Assembly: GCF_009720385.1 (NCBI RefSeq)
Contig: NZ_WARX01000037.1
Span: 26,170-90,169, forward strand
DNA length: 64,000 bases
From: Catellatospora vulcania
GTDB lineage: Bacteria > Actinomycetota > Actinomycetes > Mycobacteriales > Micromonosporaceae
Direction: 5' to 3'
Positions 1 to 7,249 of this stretch are shown here, in pieces. The position numbers and the translations under genes are program-made. Position 1 is the stretch's first letter, and the number at the start of each line of letters is the position of its first letter. The notes beneath the pieces were generated by a model. The model saw only the letters and a program-made list of their open reading frames with translations, was not told the DNA's origin and searched no databases.

Positions 1-40
1 GGGCGGCAGCCCCCTGATTCGCTCGCTGACGCTCGCTCAT
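1..40 (-). CDS. 5' end of a gene coupled to the ABC permease, cut by the window edge
   Basis: An ATG (complement of 38-40) overlaps the TGA of the upstream permease as ATGA, so translation is probably coupled. Only 13 codons are visible, reading MSERQRANQGAAA, before the window ends. It is either the N-terminus of a second permease, which osmoprotectant systems often have, or another copy of the GAGCGAGCG linker seen at 33187 and 35968. The first bases match those linkers closely, but there is one extra base, so the reading frames differ after codon 4. Confidence 0.45.
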   Translation of the reverse strand, partial: MSERQRANQGAAA

Positions 41-750
41 GCGGCCCTCCGGCGGGTCCACGGCATGATGACCCGGCCGACGGCGAGCAGCACCAGGTCG
101 AGCGCCAGCGCGAGCGCCACGCAGAGCAGCGTCGCGGTCATGATCTGCGGGCGGTAGAAGTTGCTGTTGAAGCCGCCGATGATCAGCTCGCCCAGGCCGC
201 CCCAGCCGGCGATCTCGCCCACTGTGACCAGCGCCACCGTGGAGACCGTGGCGATGCGCAGGCCGGTCATGATGCCGGGCAGGGCCAGCGGCAGCTCGAT
301 GCGCCACAGCATGGCGCGCTTGCCGTAGCCCATGCCGCGGGCGCTGTCGAGCACGTCGGCGGGCACCTGCCGCAGTGCGGTCAGCGTGTTGCGCACGATG
401 GTGAGCAGCGCGTACATCGTCAGTCCGATCAGCACGGTGGTCGGCGCGACGATGCCGGTGAACGGCGCGAGGAACGCGAACAGCGCCAGCGACGGGATGG
501 TGTAGAGCACACCGGTGAAGCCGAGGATCGGCCCGGACAGCGAGCCGACGCGGTACGCCAGGATCGCCAGCGGGATCGCGATCGCCGTCGCCAGCGCCAC
601 AGCGACTAAGGTCAGGAAGAGATGTTCGCGCAGCGCGGCGAGCAGGGTGTCGGTGTTCTGGCTGACGTAGCTCCAGGAGAACCAGGGGTTGCGCGGATCG
701 TCGCCCGGTGCGCCCCAGGCGAGCACGGCGTCGTGGACCTTGGAGGGCAT
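37..750 (-). CDS. Osmoprotectant-type ABC transporter permease (ProW/OpuB family)
   Basis: This is a 237-residue inner-membrane permease of the type that imports glycine betaine, choline or proline. About six hydrophobic segments lie between residues 40 and 230. The ABC-permease EAA-type loop is visible near residues 130-165 (DVLDSARGMGYGKRAMLWRI, then LPLALPGIMTG). The length fits OpuBB/OpuCB single-domain permeases, which pair with a CBS-containing ATPase; that ATPase lies divergently next door. The ATG at 750 lacks a clear Shine-Dalgarno, because the 20 bp upstream already belong to the divergent ATPase gene, so a downstream start is possible. The substrate is inferred from family only. 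Confidence 0.85.
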   Translation of the reverse strand: MPSKVHDAVLAWGAPGDDPRNPWFSWSYVSQNTDTLLAALREHLFLTLVAVALATAIAIPLAILAYRVGSLSGPILGFTGVLYTIPSLALFAFLAPFTGIVAPTTVLIGLTMYALLTIVRNTLTALRQVPADVLDSARGMGYGKRAMLWRIELPLALPGIMTGLRIATVSTVALVTVGEIAGWGGLGELIIGGFNSNFYRPQIMTATLLCVALALALDLVLLAVGRVIMPWTRRRAA

Positions 751-752
751 AG

Positions 753-1718
753 GTGAACCGTACCGCTGCGGTGTCGATCAGGTTGGACGGCGTACGGAAG
801 CAGTACGACGACGGCACGGTCGCGGTCCGCGAACTGAGCCTCGAACTGCCCGCCGGCGAGCTGACCGTGCTGGTCGGGCCGTCGGGCTGCGGCAAGTCCA
901 CCATCCTGCGGATGGTCAACCGGCTGATCGAGCCGACGGGCGGGCGGATGTGGCTCGGCGACCAGGAGATCACCGCGGTGGACCCGATCGCGCTGCGGCG
1001 GCGCATCGGCTACGTCATCCAGAACGTGGGCCTGTTCCCGCACCAGACCGTACGCGACAACGTCGGCACGGTGCCCAAGCTGCTCGGCTGGCCCCGGGCG
1101 CAGGTCGCCGACCGTACCGCCGAGCTGCTCGACCTGGTCGGCCTCGACCCGGCCCGCTACGCCGACCGCTACCCGAACGAGCTGTCCGGCGGGCAGCGAC
1201 AGCGCGTCGGGGTGGCCCGGGCGCTGGCCGCCGACCCGGTGGTGCTGCTGATGGACGAGCCGTTCTCGGCCGTCGACCCGATCGTGCGAGGGCGGCTGCA
1301 GGACGAGTTCCTGCGCCTGCAGCAGACGGTCCGCAAGACCATCGTCTTCGTCACACACGACGTGGACGAGGCGGTGCGACTGGGCGACCGGATCGCGGTG
1401 CTGTCCGAGGGCGGCAAGCTGGAGCAGTTCGCGCCCCCGGCGGAACTGCTGGCCAAACCCGCGAACACGTTCGTCGCCGAGTTCGTCGGCGCGGACCGCG
1501 GCATCAAGCTGCTGGCGGTGACGCCGATCCCGCGCGAGGGCCTGCGCCCGATGCCGGACGGCAAGCATGAGGCACCGTCGGTGCCGGCGGACGGCTCGCT
1601 GCGCGACGCGCTCGCCGCGCTGCTGGAGGGCGACACCGGCTGGGTCGTCGTCCGCGACGGCGACGATGTCCTCGGCATCCTGACCCCCGCGGACGTCTAC
1701 GCCGTCCTGCGCCGCTGA
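753..1718 (+). CDS. Osmoprotectant-type ABC transporter ATP-binding protein with C-terminal CBS region
   Basis: A 321-residue ATPase that energises uptake with the divergent permease. Walker A is GPSGCGKST near residue 43, the signature is LSGGQRQRVGVARAL near 144, and Walker B is VVLLMDEPFSAVDP near 164, followed by the H-loop VTHD. After residue 250 a CBS-like segment ends in GWVVVRDGDDVLGILTPADV. In OpuA/ProV relatives CBS domains sense ionic strength. The GTG start at 753 has GGAGG at 742-746, which lies inside the start region of the opposite gene. A GTG at 771 is a weaker alternative. Confidence 0.9.
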   Translation: MNRTAAVSIRLDGVRKQYDDGTVAVRELSLELPAGELTVLVGPSGCGKSTILRMVNRLIEPTGGRMWLGDQEITAVDPIALRRRIGYVIQNVGLFPHQTVRDNVGTVPKLLGWPRAQVADRTAELLDLVGLDPARYADRYPNELSGGQRQRVGVARALAADPVVLLMDEPFSAVDPIVRGRLQDEFLRLQQTVRKTIVFVTHDVDEAVRLGDRIAVLSEGGKLEQFAPPAELLAKPANTFVAEFVGADRGIKLLAVTPIPREGLRPMPDGKHEAPSVPADGSLRDALAALLEGDTGWVVVRDGDDVLGILTPADVYAVLRR

Positions 1719-1848
1719 CCGCACCTCACCCGCGGTCCGTGCTGCGGCGAGCGCGGCCCGACGCCGTCAGCCGTCCCCGTCGAGAGCGGGGCTGCCTGAC
1801 GCGGCCGAGCCCGTGCGCGGCCGGCCGTCCGCCGTCAAGGTCGTCGGA

Positions 1849-1903
1849 CTTGCCTGGCACCTGTGGGAAAGCGGGCTCAAGATACGCACAGGTGCCGGGC
1901 AAG
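1849..1903. terminator. Bidirectional hairpin between convergent genes
   Basis: Two 17-nt arms (1849-1865 and 1887-1903) pair with one mismatch around a 21-nt loop. The arms begin CTTGCC and end GGCAAG. The hairpin lies between the convergent ATPase and monooxygenase genes and has no U-tract, as is usual in actinomycetes. The rest of 1719-1911 shows nothing coding. Confidence 0.6.
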
Positions 1904-1911
1904 CCGAGCGG

Positions 1912-3504
1912 TCATGGTGTGGCCGGCGGGCCGAACCAGGTGGTGAGGGCGGCCGGGAGGCCGGTGGGGTCGTCGGGGGCGAGCGAGACCCAGGCGACGT
2001 AGCCGTCGGGGCGGATCAGCAGGGCCGGGGGAGTGCCAGGGTCGCGGGGCGTCGCCCGGACCAGATCGACGCGGTCGCGCCAGGGGGCGGCCACCGCGGC
2101 CAGGTCCGGGCCGCCGGTGAGGTCGAGCAGGAGCGGCCGTGCGCCGCATTGCAGCGAGGCGAGCCGGATACGCCGGCCGTCGTGGGTCAGCCGCAGGTCG
2201 GGTGACATCCGGCCGAGCAGGGGACCGCCATCAGCCATCGGGTACGGCAGATCGAGACCCGCCACGGCACCGGCGACCTCGTGCAGGAAGCCGGGTTCGC
2301 GCAGGCGGGCCGCGTAGCGCTCGCGCCGGGCGGTGACCTCGTCGCCGGGTGCCATCAGCTCGGCCTGCTCGCGGGTGCGGTCCAGGGCGCGACGGGCCTG
2401 CGGCATCCGCTCCGACTGGTAGGTGTCCAGCAGCGCGTCCGGCGCCTGGCCGCGCGCCACCAGCGCCAGCTTCCAGGCCAGGTTGACCACGTCCTGCAGG
2501 CCGAGGTTGAGATTGGACCCGCCGAAGCCCGCGAAGACGTGGGCCGCGTCGCCCGCCACGAACACCCGGCCCGCGCGGTACGGGTCGGCCAGCCGGTTGT
2601 TGCGGTCGGTGAGCCGCCGCAGGATCCACCGCCGGCCGTCGGCGGGCGGCTGCGCGACCGGCACGTCCGCCCCGACCACCCGGGACAGGCTGGCCAGCGC
2701 CTCGGCGACGGACATCGGCACGTGCTCGCCCGGTGCCTCGGTGTCCCATTCGTGGGTGCTGAGCACGTGCACGCCGGGGATGAACGAGGCGAACGAGAAC
2801 GCCCCGTGCGCGGTGCGGTGCAGCTGGTAGGGCCGGTACGCGCCGCCGTCGGCGGCGCGAAGCGCTCCGGCGGCGGTCAGGGCGGCCCGGGGCAGCACCA
2901 CGTGCGCCATGCGGATGACGACCTCCCGGCTGGTCTCGCCGGGGAACCCGATCCCGGCGGCTTTGCGTACGGCGCTGTGCGACCCGTCGCAGCCCACCAG
3001 GTACGCCGCCCGCAGCCGGTACGGGCCGTCCGGGCCGTCGACCTCGACGGTGACGCCGTCGGCGTCCTGGGCCAGGCCGGTGAACACGTGTCCACGCCGG
3101 ATCTCCGCGCCCAGCGCGAGGGCATGCCGCTCGAACGTCCGCTCCATCCGGAGCTGCGGCACCGCGAGCACGTGCAGCGGGTTGGCGTCGCGCAGGCGGC
3201 GCAGGTCGAGGCGGAACCCGGCGTGCGAGAAGGCCCGTACGGGGCGGGGGCGGTCCCCGTACGCCCCGGTGAACCAGCGCTGGACCAGGGCCTTGGGCCC
3301 GCGGCTGTGCCGGGCCAGGGTGCGGTACAGACCGCGCCGGTACAGCACGGTGACCACCTGGCCGACCAGCCCGTTGGCGCGTGGCACCGGGTCGGGCTCG
3401 GTCCGGCGTTCCAGCACCACCGCGCGTACCCCGGCCAGGCGCAGCTCGGCGGCGAGCAGCAGCCCGGTCGGGCCGCCTCCGGAGATCACCACGTCGGCGT
3501 CCAT
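1912..3504 (-). CDS. FAD-dependent aromatic monooxygenase (PheA/TfdB/polyketide hydroxylase family)
   Basis: A 530-residue flavoprotein that should use NAD(P)H and O2 to hydroxylate an aromatic or polyketide-like substrate. The FAD-binding GGGPTGLLLAAEL is at the N-terminus, LVGCDGSHSAVRK (the DG motif) lies near residue 165, and VFVAGDAAH near residue 290 contacts the ribityl chain. A thioredoxin-like tail after residue 400 is typical of this family. I chose the ATG at 3504 because GGGGAGG lies just upstream; an in-frame GTG at 3546 would place the operator inside the coding region. The gene is alone on its strand, with no biosynthetic cluster nearby. Its likely role is catabolic or detoxifying; the substrate is unknown. 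Confidence 0.85.
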   Translation of the reverse strand: MDADVVISGGGPTGLLLAAELRLAGVRAVVLERRTEPDPVPRANGLVGQVVTVLYRRGLYRTLARHSRGPKALVQRWFTGAYGDRPRPVRAFSHAGFRLDLRRLRDANPLHVLAVPQLRMERTFERHALALGAEIRRGHVFTGLAQDADGVTVEVDGPDGPYRLRAAYLVGCDGSHSAVRKAAGIGFPGETSREVVIRMAHVVLPRAALTAAGALRAADGGAYRPYQLHRTAHGAFSFASFIPGVHVLSTHEWDTEAPGEHVPMSVAEALASLSRVVGADVPVAQPPADGRRWILRRLTDRNNRLADPYRAGRVFVAGDAAHVFAGFGGSNLNLGLQDVVNLAWKLALVARGQAPDALLDTYQSERMPQARRALDRTREQAELMAPGDEVTARRERYAARLREPGFLHEVAGAVAGLDLPYPMADGGPLLGRMSPDLRLTHDGRRIRLASLQCGARPLLLDLTGGPDLAAVAAPWRDRVDLVRATPRDPGTPPALLIRPDGYVAWVSLAPDDPTGLPAALTTWFGPPATP

Positions 3505-3527
3505 CGCTGCCTCCCCTCGAACGTTGT

Positions 3528-3573
3528 TGTCAACCGTAGTTGACACCAGGGGCGAGCGTCAACCTGGGTTGAC
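3528..3573 (-). promoter_or_regulatory. Promoter with two inverted-repeat operators upstream of the flavin monooxygenase
   Basis: Reading toward the monooxygenase, a -35 TTGACG (complement of 3557-3562) and a -10 TACGGT (complement of 3533-3538) are 18 bp apart. The -10 lies in a palindrome with TGTCAAC/GTTGACA arms (3528-3545). A second palindrome with GTCAAC/GTTGAC arms (3558-3573) overlaps the -35. Their centres are 29 bp apart, near three helical turns. The layout suggests repression by a MarR- or TetR-type dimer, but no such gene is adjacent. Confidence 0.6.
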
Positions 3574-3613
3574 AGGCGGAGTCGGCCCATCGCCGTGCGC
3601 CGATGCCTTCTGC

Positions 3614-3619
3614 TACCGT
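3614..3619 (+). promoter_or_regulatory. -10 box of a leaderless start upstream of the MFS gene
   Basis: TACCGT lies 7 nt before the GTG at 3627, the spacing of leaderless transcripts. It would drive the 33-codon ORF and perhaps the exporter gene after it. Confidence 0.4.
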
Positions 3620-3626
3620 GCGACGG

Positions 3627-3728
3627 GTGACCACACTGGACGCGCTCGCGGCCGCGTACACCCAGTGGGTCATGCCTGATCTTCCGCTCTACGGCGACGA
3701 CCACGAACGTGGTGACCTCGCTCCCTGA
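3627..3728 (+). CDS. Candidate 33-residue leader peptide upstream of MFS exporter
   Basis: GTG to TGA gives VTTLDALAAAYTQWVMPDLP followed by 13 more residues. It sits 53 bp before the exporter start and has a leaderless-type promoter. I recognise no family. It could be a regulatory upstream ORF, the remnant of a truncated gene, or chance; the good promoter spacing is the main support. Confidence 0.3.
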   Translation: MTTLDALAAAYTQWVMPDLPLYGDDHERGDLAP

Positions 3729-3781
3729 CGGTTCGTGCCCTTCTGCGAACCCGTCCGCCTCGTCTCAGGGGAGCCCTCACC

Positions 3782-5017
3782 ATGTCCGTCGAACCGACCA
3801 CCGTCACCGTGCCCGAAAACCCGTCCGCCGTCCGCGAGCCCGGCACGGCCTCATCCGCGTTCCTGTCCGTCCTGCGCTCCGCCCAGGTGCCCCGCATCCT
3901 CGTCGCGAGCCTCGTCGGGCGGCTGCCGCTCGGGGCCGCGCCGCTGGCCCTGCTGCTGGCCGCCCGCGAATCGATGTCCCTGGGCTGGGCCGGGGTGCTC
4001 GTCGGCGCGTACACCGCCGGCAGCGCCGTGGGCCAGCCCGTCGTCGGCCGCCTCGCCGACCGCGGCCGGCAGGGGCCGCCGCTGTGGGGTGCGGTAGCCG
4101 TGTCCACCGTCGCGTTCGCCGTGCTCGCCCTGCGTCCCGATCCGCCCGTCGCGGTCGTGGCGGCCGCCCTCGCCGGGCTCGGCACGCCGCCGTTCGAGGC
4201 GTGCCTGCGCGCGCTGTGGCGTGACGTCGTCGACGAGCGGCTGGTGCCGACGGCGTACACCCTCGACGTCACCGCGCAGGAACTCATCTTCGTGGTCGGG
4301 CCGCTGCTGGCGACGGCTGCCGTGGCCCTCGGCGGGCCGTCGGCCGGACTGCTGGCCATCGCGGCCGTGCAGTTGGCGGGTACCGCGCTGTACACCACCG
4401 CGCCCGCGGTGCGCCGCCTGCGGTCGGTGCCGGTGGCCCGGCACTGGAGCGGGCCGCTGCGCTCCGGTCGCCTGCTCCGGATCCTGGCCGCCACCGTGCT
4501 CATCGGGTTCGGCATCGGCGCGACGACCGTCGCCGTCACCGATCATGCGGCCGCGGCGGGTCGCCCGTCCTGGGGCGGCTGGCTGCTGGCCGCCCAGGCG
4601 GCCGGGGCGCTGGCGGGCGGCCTGGCCTTCGCGCGGCTGGTCTCCGCGAACCCCGCACGGCGGCTGGCAGGTGTCGCGGTCCTGCTGGGCGCGAGCTACC
4701 TGCCGTTGGCGCTCACCCTGTCGCTGCCGCTGACCGGGCTGGCCCTGGTCGTCACCGGGCTGTGGCTGCCACCCGTGCTCACCGGCGTCTTCCTCGTAGT
4801 CGACCGGATCGCGCCGGAGGGGACCGCGGTGGAGGCGTTCGCCTGGGTCGCGACGGCGTTCGCGGTGGGCAGCGCCGCGGGTGCGGCCGTGGCCGGTACG
4901 GTCACCGAGGGCTCGGGCGCGGCGGCCGGGTTCCTGCTCGCGCCGCCGGCCATCCTGTGCGGGGCCGGGTTGCTCGCGCGGCTCATCCCCGCGCGCGGCG
5001 GACGAGCCCTGAGCTGA
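3782..5017 (+). CDS. MFS transporter, 12-TM
   Basis: A 411-residue major facilitator protein with about 12 hydrophobic helices and the MFS loop motif after TM2 (VGQPVVGRLADRGRQ). The central loop sits near residues 200-220. Alanine- and glycine-rich helices and the absence of a substrate-specific signature suggest an efflux carrier of unknown substrate. The ATG at 3782 is preceded by GGGGAG. The gene converges with another MFS gene, and a hairpin lies between them. Confidence 0.85.
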   Translation: MSVEPTTVTVPENPSAVREPGTASSAFLSVLRSAQVPRILVASLVGRLPLGAAPLALLLAARESMSLGWAGVLVGAYTAGSAVGQPVVGRLADRGRQGPPLWGAVAVSTVAFAVLALRPDPPVAVVAAALAGLGTPPFEACLRALWRDVVDERLVPTAYTLDVTAQELIFVVGPLLATAAVALGGPSAGLLAIAAVQLAGTALYTTAPAVRRLRSVPVARHWSGPLRSGRLLRILAATVLIGFGIGATTVAVTDHAAAAGRPSWGGWLLAAQAAGALAGGLAFARLVSANPARRLAGVAVLLGASYLPLALTLSLPLTGLALVVTGLWLPPVLTGVFLVVDRIAPEGTAVEAFAWVATAFAVGSAAGAAVAGTVTEGSGAAAGFLLAPPAILCGAGLLARLIPARGGRALS

Positions 5018-5028
5018 CCTGGGGGAAG

Positions 5029-5071
5029 CCGGGGTGGGGGTGCATCGAGGCGCGGCGCGCGCCCACCCCGG
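5029..5071. terminator. Hairpin between two convergent MFS genes
   Basis: Perfect 10-bp arms, CCGGGGTGGG (5029-5038) and CCCACCCCGG (5062-5071), lie between the stop codons of both exporters and could serve either strand. Confidence 0.55.
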
Positions 5072-5078
5072 TCTGCCC

Positions 5079-6398
5079 TCATGCCCGGCCGCTGCTGCTG
5101 AGCGTGTGCCGTGCGGAGGCCGCAGCCGCTGTATTCGCGTCGGGGCCGCCGTCATGGGTCGGCGTCGCGTCAGGCGTGCCCGGCGCGCCGGTAGGCGTCG
5201 GACGGCGGTCCATCTCCCGCCAGATGCCGGGCGAGAGCACAGGCAGCAGTGTCGCGCCGAGGTAGCACGCGCCGAAGATCAGCAGCGCCGGGGTGAGGCC
5301 GAGGTGCTGCACCGCCCAGCCGCCGAGCAGGCTGCCCAGCGGGATGCCCGCGAACCCGATCGCGTTGGACAGGCTGAGCACCCGGGCCTGCAGGTGCGCG
5401 GGCACCCGCTCGAACATGGTCGCCGCCAGGATCGGGTTGACCGCGGCCATCGCCAGCCCGGAGGCGAAGCCCGCGACCAGCACCAGCGTCAGGTCGTCGG
5501 CCAGCGCCATCACGGCCAGCCGGGGCGAGCCGCCGATCAGGAAGCCGATGGTGAACACGGCGTAGCGCGGCGCACGTGGCGCGAGCGCGGTGAAGACCAC
5601 GTTGCCCAGCACCGCGCCCAGCCCGAAGGCTGCGCTCACCCAGCCCAGCGCCTCCGGCGAGCCGAGCACCCGGTCGACCCAGACCGGCACGAACACGGCG
5701 GCGTTGGCCTGGTCGGCCAGGTTGGTGACGAACAGCATGGCCAGGATGCCCGTCATCAGCCGGCTGCCGCGCAGGAAGTCCACGCCGCCGCGCAGCGCCG
5801 TCAGGTAGGGCTCCGGCGGCGGCGCGTCGTCGTCGGTGTCCCGAGTGCCGGCCGGGACCAGTGCGGCCACCAGCATCGCGCAGGCCACGAATGAGACGCC
5901 GTCGAGCAGCAGCGCGCCCGGTGCTTCGAGCCACGCGATCAACACCCCGCCCGCCGCTGCGCCGAGCAGCCCGGCCAGCCGGTTAACGCCGTCGTACACG
6001 GTGGTGGCACGGGTCATGTCCACCCCGGACGCGGCGATGGTCGAGGGCAGCAGCACCCGCTTGGCGCAGTCGCCGAGCCCGCGCAGCGCCCCGGCGAGCA
6101 CGAGCAGCACCAGCAGCAGGCCGAACCCGCCGCGCTGCCCCAACGCCACCGCCGCCATCACGACGGCACTGCCCAGGTCGGCGACGATGGACACGCGACG
6201 CGGCCCGATCCGGTCGACCAGGGGCGCGCCGAGCGGTCCGATCAGGACGTACGGCAGCAGCTCGGCCGCCGCGGCCAGGCCCATCAGGGACGGGCTGCCC
6301 GTGGTGACCAGCACCAGCCACGGGACGGCCAGGAACGTCAGCACGCTGCCGACCTTCGACACGGTGCCCGCGATCAGCAGGCCCACCAGGCCTTTCAT
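5079..6398 (-). CDS. MFS transporter (EntS/MdtG-like exporter)
   Basis: A 439-residue exporter with about 12 TM helices starting at MKGLVGLLIAGTVSKVGSVL. The loop GAPLVDRIGPRRV is the MFS motif after TM2. A hydrophilic Asp/Pro-rich loop (TRDTDDDAPPPEP) divides the halves near residue 190, and a disordered tail of about 40 residues follows the last helix. The start was chosen because its ATG overlaps the stop of the preceding ArsR-type gene as ATGA, so the two are one operon and the regulator probably controls this exporter. The reading frame stays open far upstream, but that part is not coding. Confidence 0.85.
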   Translation of the reverse strand: MKGLVGLLIAGTVSKVGSVLTFLAVPWLVLVTTGSPSLMGLAAAAELLPYVLIGPLGAPLVDRIGPRRVSIVADLGSAVVMAAVALGQRGGFGLLLVLLVLAGALRGLGDCAKRVLLPSTIAASGVDMTRATTVYDGVNRLAGLLGAAAGGVLIAWLEAPGALLLDGVSFVACAMLVAALVPAGTRDTDDDAPPPEPYLTALRGGVDFLRGSRLMTGILAMLFVTNLADQANAAVFVPVWVDRVLGSPEALGWVSAAFGLGAVLGNVVFTALAPRAPRYAVFTIGFLIGGSPRLAVMALADDLTLVLVAGFASGLAMAAVNPILAATMFERVPAHLQARVLSLSNAIGFAGIPLGSLLGGWAVQHLGLTPALLIFGACYLGATLLPVLSPGIWREMDRRPTPTGAPGTPDATPTHDGGPDANTAAAASARHTLSSSGRA

Positions 6399-6964
6399 GC
6401 CGGCTCCTCGGGAAACGGCAGCACCTGGAACTGCACGTGGACCCGGGCGGTGCCCTCGGGCGCGGCGGCGTCGAGGTCGAAGCGCCGGTAGCGCTCGAAC
6501 ACGGCGAACAGCTCGGCCTGCAGTTCGTGTGTCTCCTCGGGTGTGAGCTGCCCGGTCCAGTCGCTGATCGTGCCGACGCCCTGCCACTGCGGGGGACGGG
6601 TGGCGTACTCGTCGAGGGCTCGGTCGACGCGGGCGGCGTACTGGGCGGCCACGGCGCGCAGGTAGGCCTCGAAGTCGCCGAAGGACTCGGGATCGACATT
6701 CTCGACGGTGGTGCCGCGGTGGGCGGCGCGCCACCAGCGTTCGCGGTTGTTGCCGCGGGCCGGTTCGTCGGTCACGAAGCCGTACAGGGCGAGCTGGCGC
6801 AGGTGGTAGCTGGTGGCGGCGCTGGACTGGCCCAGCTGGGCGGCGAGCAGGGTGGCGGTGGAGGGGCCCCGCTCGCGCAGCAGGCCGAGCAGGCGTACGC
6901 GCAGGGGGTGGGCGAGGCCCCGCAGGGTCCGCGGGTCGAGGGTGATCCGGTCGGCGGCGCTCAT
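6395..6964 (-). CDS. ArsR/HTH_20-type transcriptional regulator
   Basis: A 189-residue DNA-binding protein. A winged helix-turn-helix covers residues 10-85 (LRGLAHPLRVRLLGLLRERG, then SSAATSYHLRQLALYGFV). The helical C-terminus is of unknown ligand preference and has no CxC metal motif. The ATG at 6964 is preferred over upstream codons because a full promoter ends 7 nt before it, which makes the transcript leaderless. The gene is first in a two-gene operon with the MFS exporter, a classic self-regulated efflux pair. Confidence 0.85.
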   Translation of the reverse strand: MSAADRITLDPRTLRGLAHPLRVRLLGLLRERGPSTATLLAAQLGQSSAATSYHLRQLALYGFVTDEPARGNNRERWWRAAHRGTTVENVDPESFGDFEAYLRAVAAQYAARVDRALDEYATRPPQWQGVGTISDWTGQLTPEETHELQAELFAVFERYRRFDLDAAAPEGTARVHVQFQVLPFPEEPA

Positions 6965-6968
6965 AACC

Positions 6969-7000
6969 GCCAAGATATCTTTGCAAAGACATCTTGGCAA
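6969..7000 (-). promoter_or_regulatory. Autoregulatory operator overlapping the arsR-like promoter
   Basis: Reading toward the regulator, -35 TTGCCA (complement of 6995-7000) and -10 TATCTT (complement of 6972-6977) are 17 bp apart, and the ATG follows after 7 nt. Positions 6969-6998 form a 30-bp palindrome with a single mismatched pair; the arms read GCCAAGAT..TCTTTGC. A bound dimer would cover both promoter elements, so repression by the adjacent regulator is very likely. Confidence 0.8.
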
Positions 7001-7063
7001 TCGGCCCCTCCCTCGCCGGCGACGCCCGCCAGGCTTGCCTCTCACCGCGAACCGGCGGGCGGA

Positions 7064-7122
7064 GATCGCTGTTTGTGTTCAGAATCCGAGCTCTGGGCAC
7101 ACTCCTGACCGCAACAGCGATC
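7064..7122. repeat. Diverged copy of the GATCGCTGTTTCG palindromic intergenic repeat
   Basis: Outer arms GATCGCTGTTTGTG and CGCAACAGCGATC flank an inner part that starts with TCAGAA and ends CACTCCTGACC. It matches the layout of the better copies at 19970, 27700, 30659 and 47306 and is the most degenerate of the five. Confidence 0.6.
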
Positions 7123-7181
7123 CCCACCTCCAGCGCGGAGCCACCGCCCGGCTCGGCCCAGCGAGGATCGCTGGGGACGTT

Positions 7182-7230
7182 AAGAAGGGCACCTTCTACA
7201 TCGCATAGCGATGTGAAGGTGCCCTTCCTT
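7182..7230. repeat. GAAGGGCACCTTC hairpin repeat, copy 1
   Basis: Arms AAGAAGGGCACCTTC and GAAGGTGCCCTTCCTT surround an inner stem ACATCG..CGATGT. It lies 19 bp beyond the stop of the minus-strand permease gene, where it would act as a terminator. Other copies are at 30295 and 36964. Confidence 0.75.
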
Positions 7231-7249
7231 TCATCCCCCCGGGGGTTGG

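Noticed and set aside
1912..3546. GTG 3546 as start of the flavin monooxygenase
   Set aside because: It would put the -10 and part of the operator inside the coding region. ATG 3504 has a strong Shine-Dalgarno and begins at the conserved FAD-binding strand.
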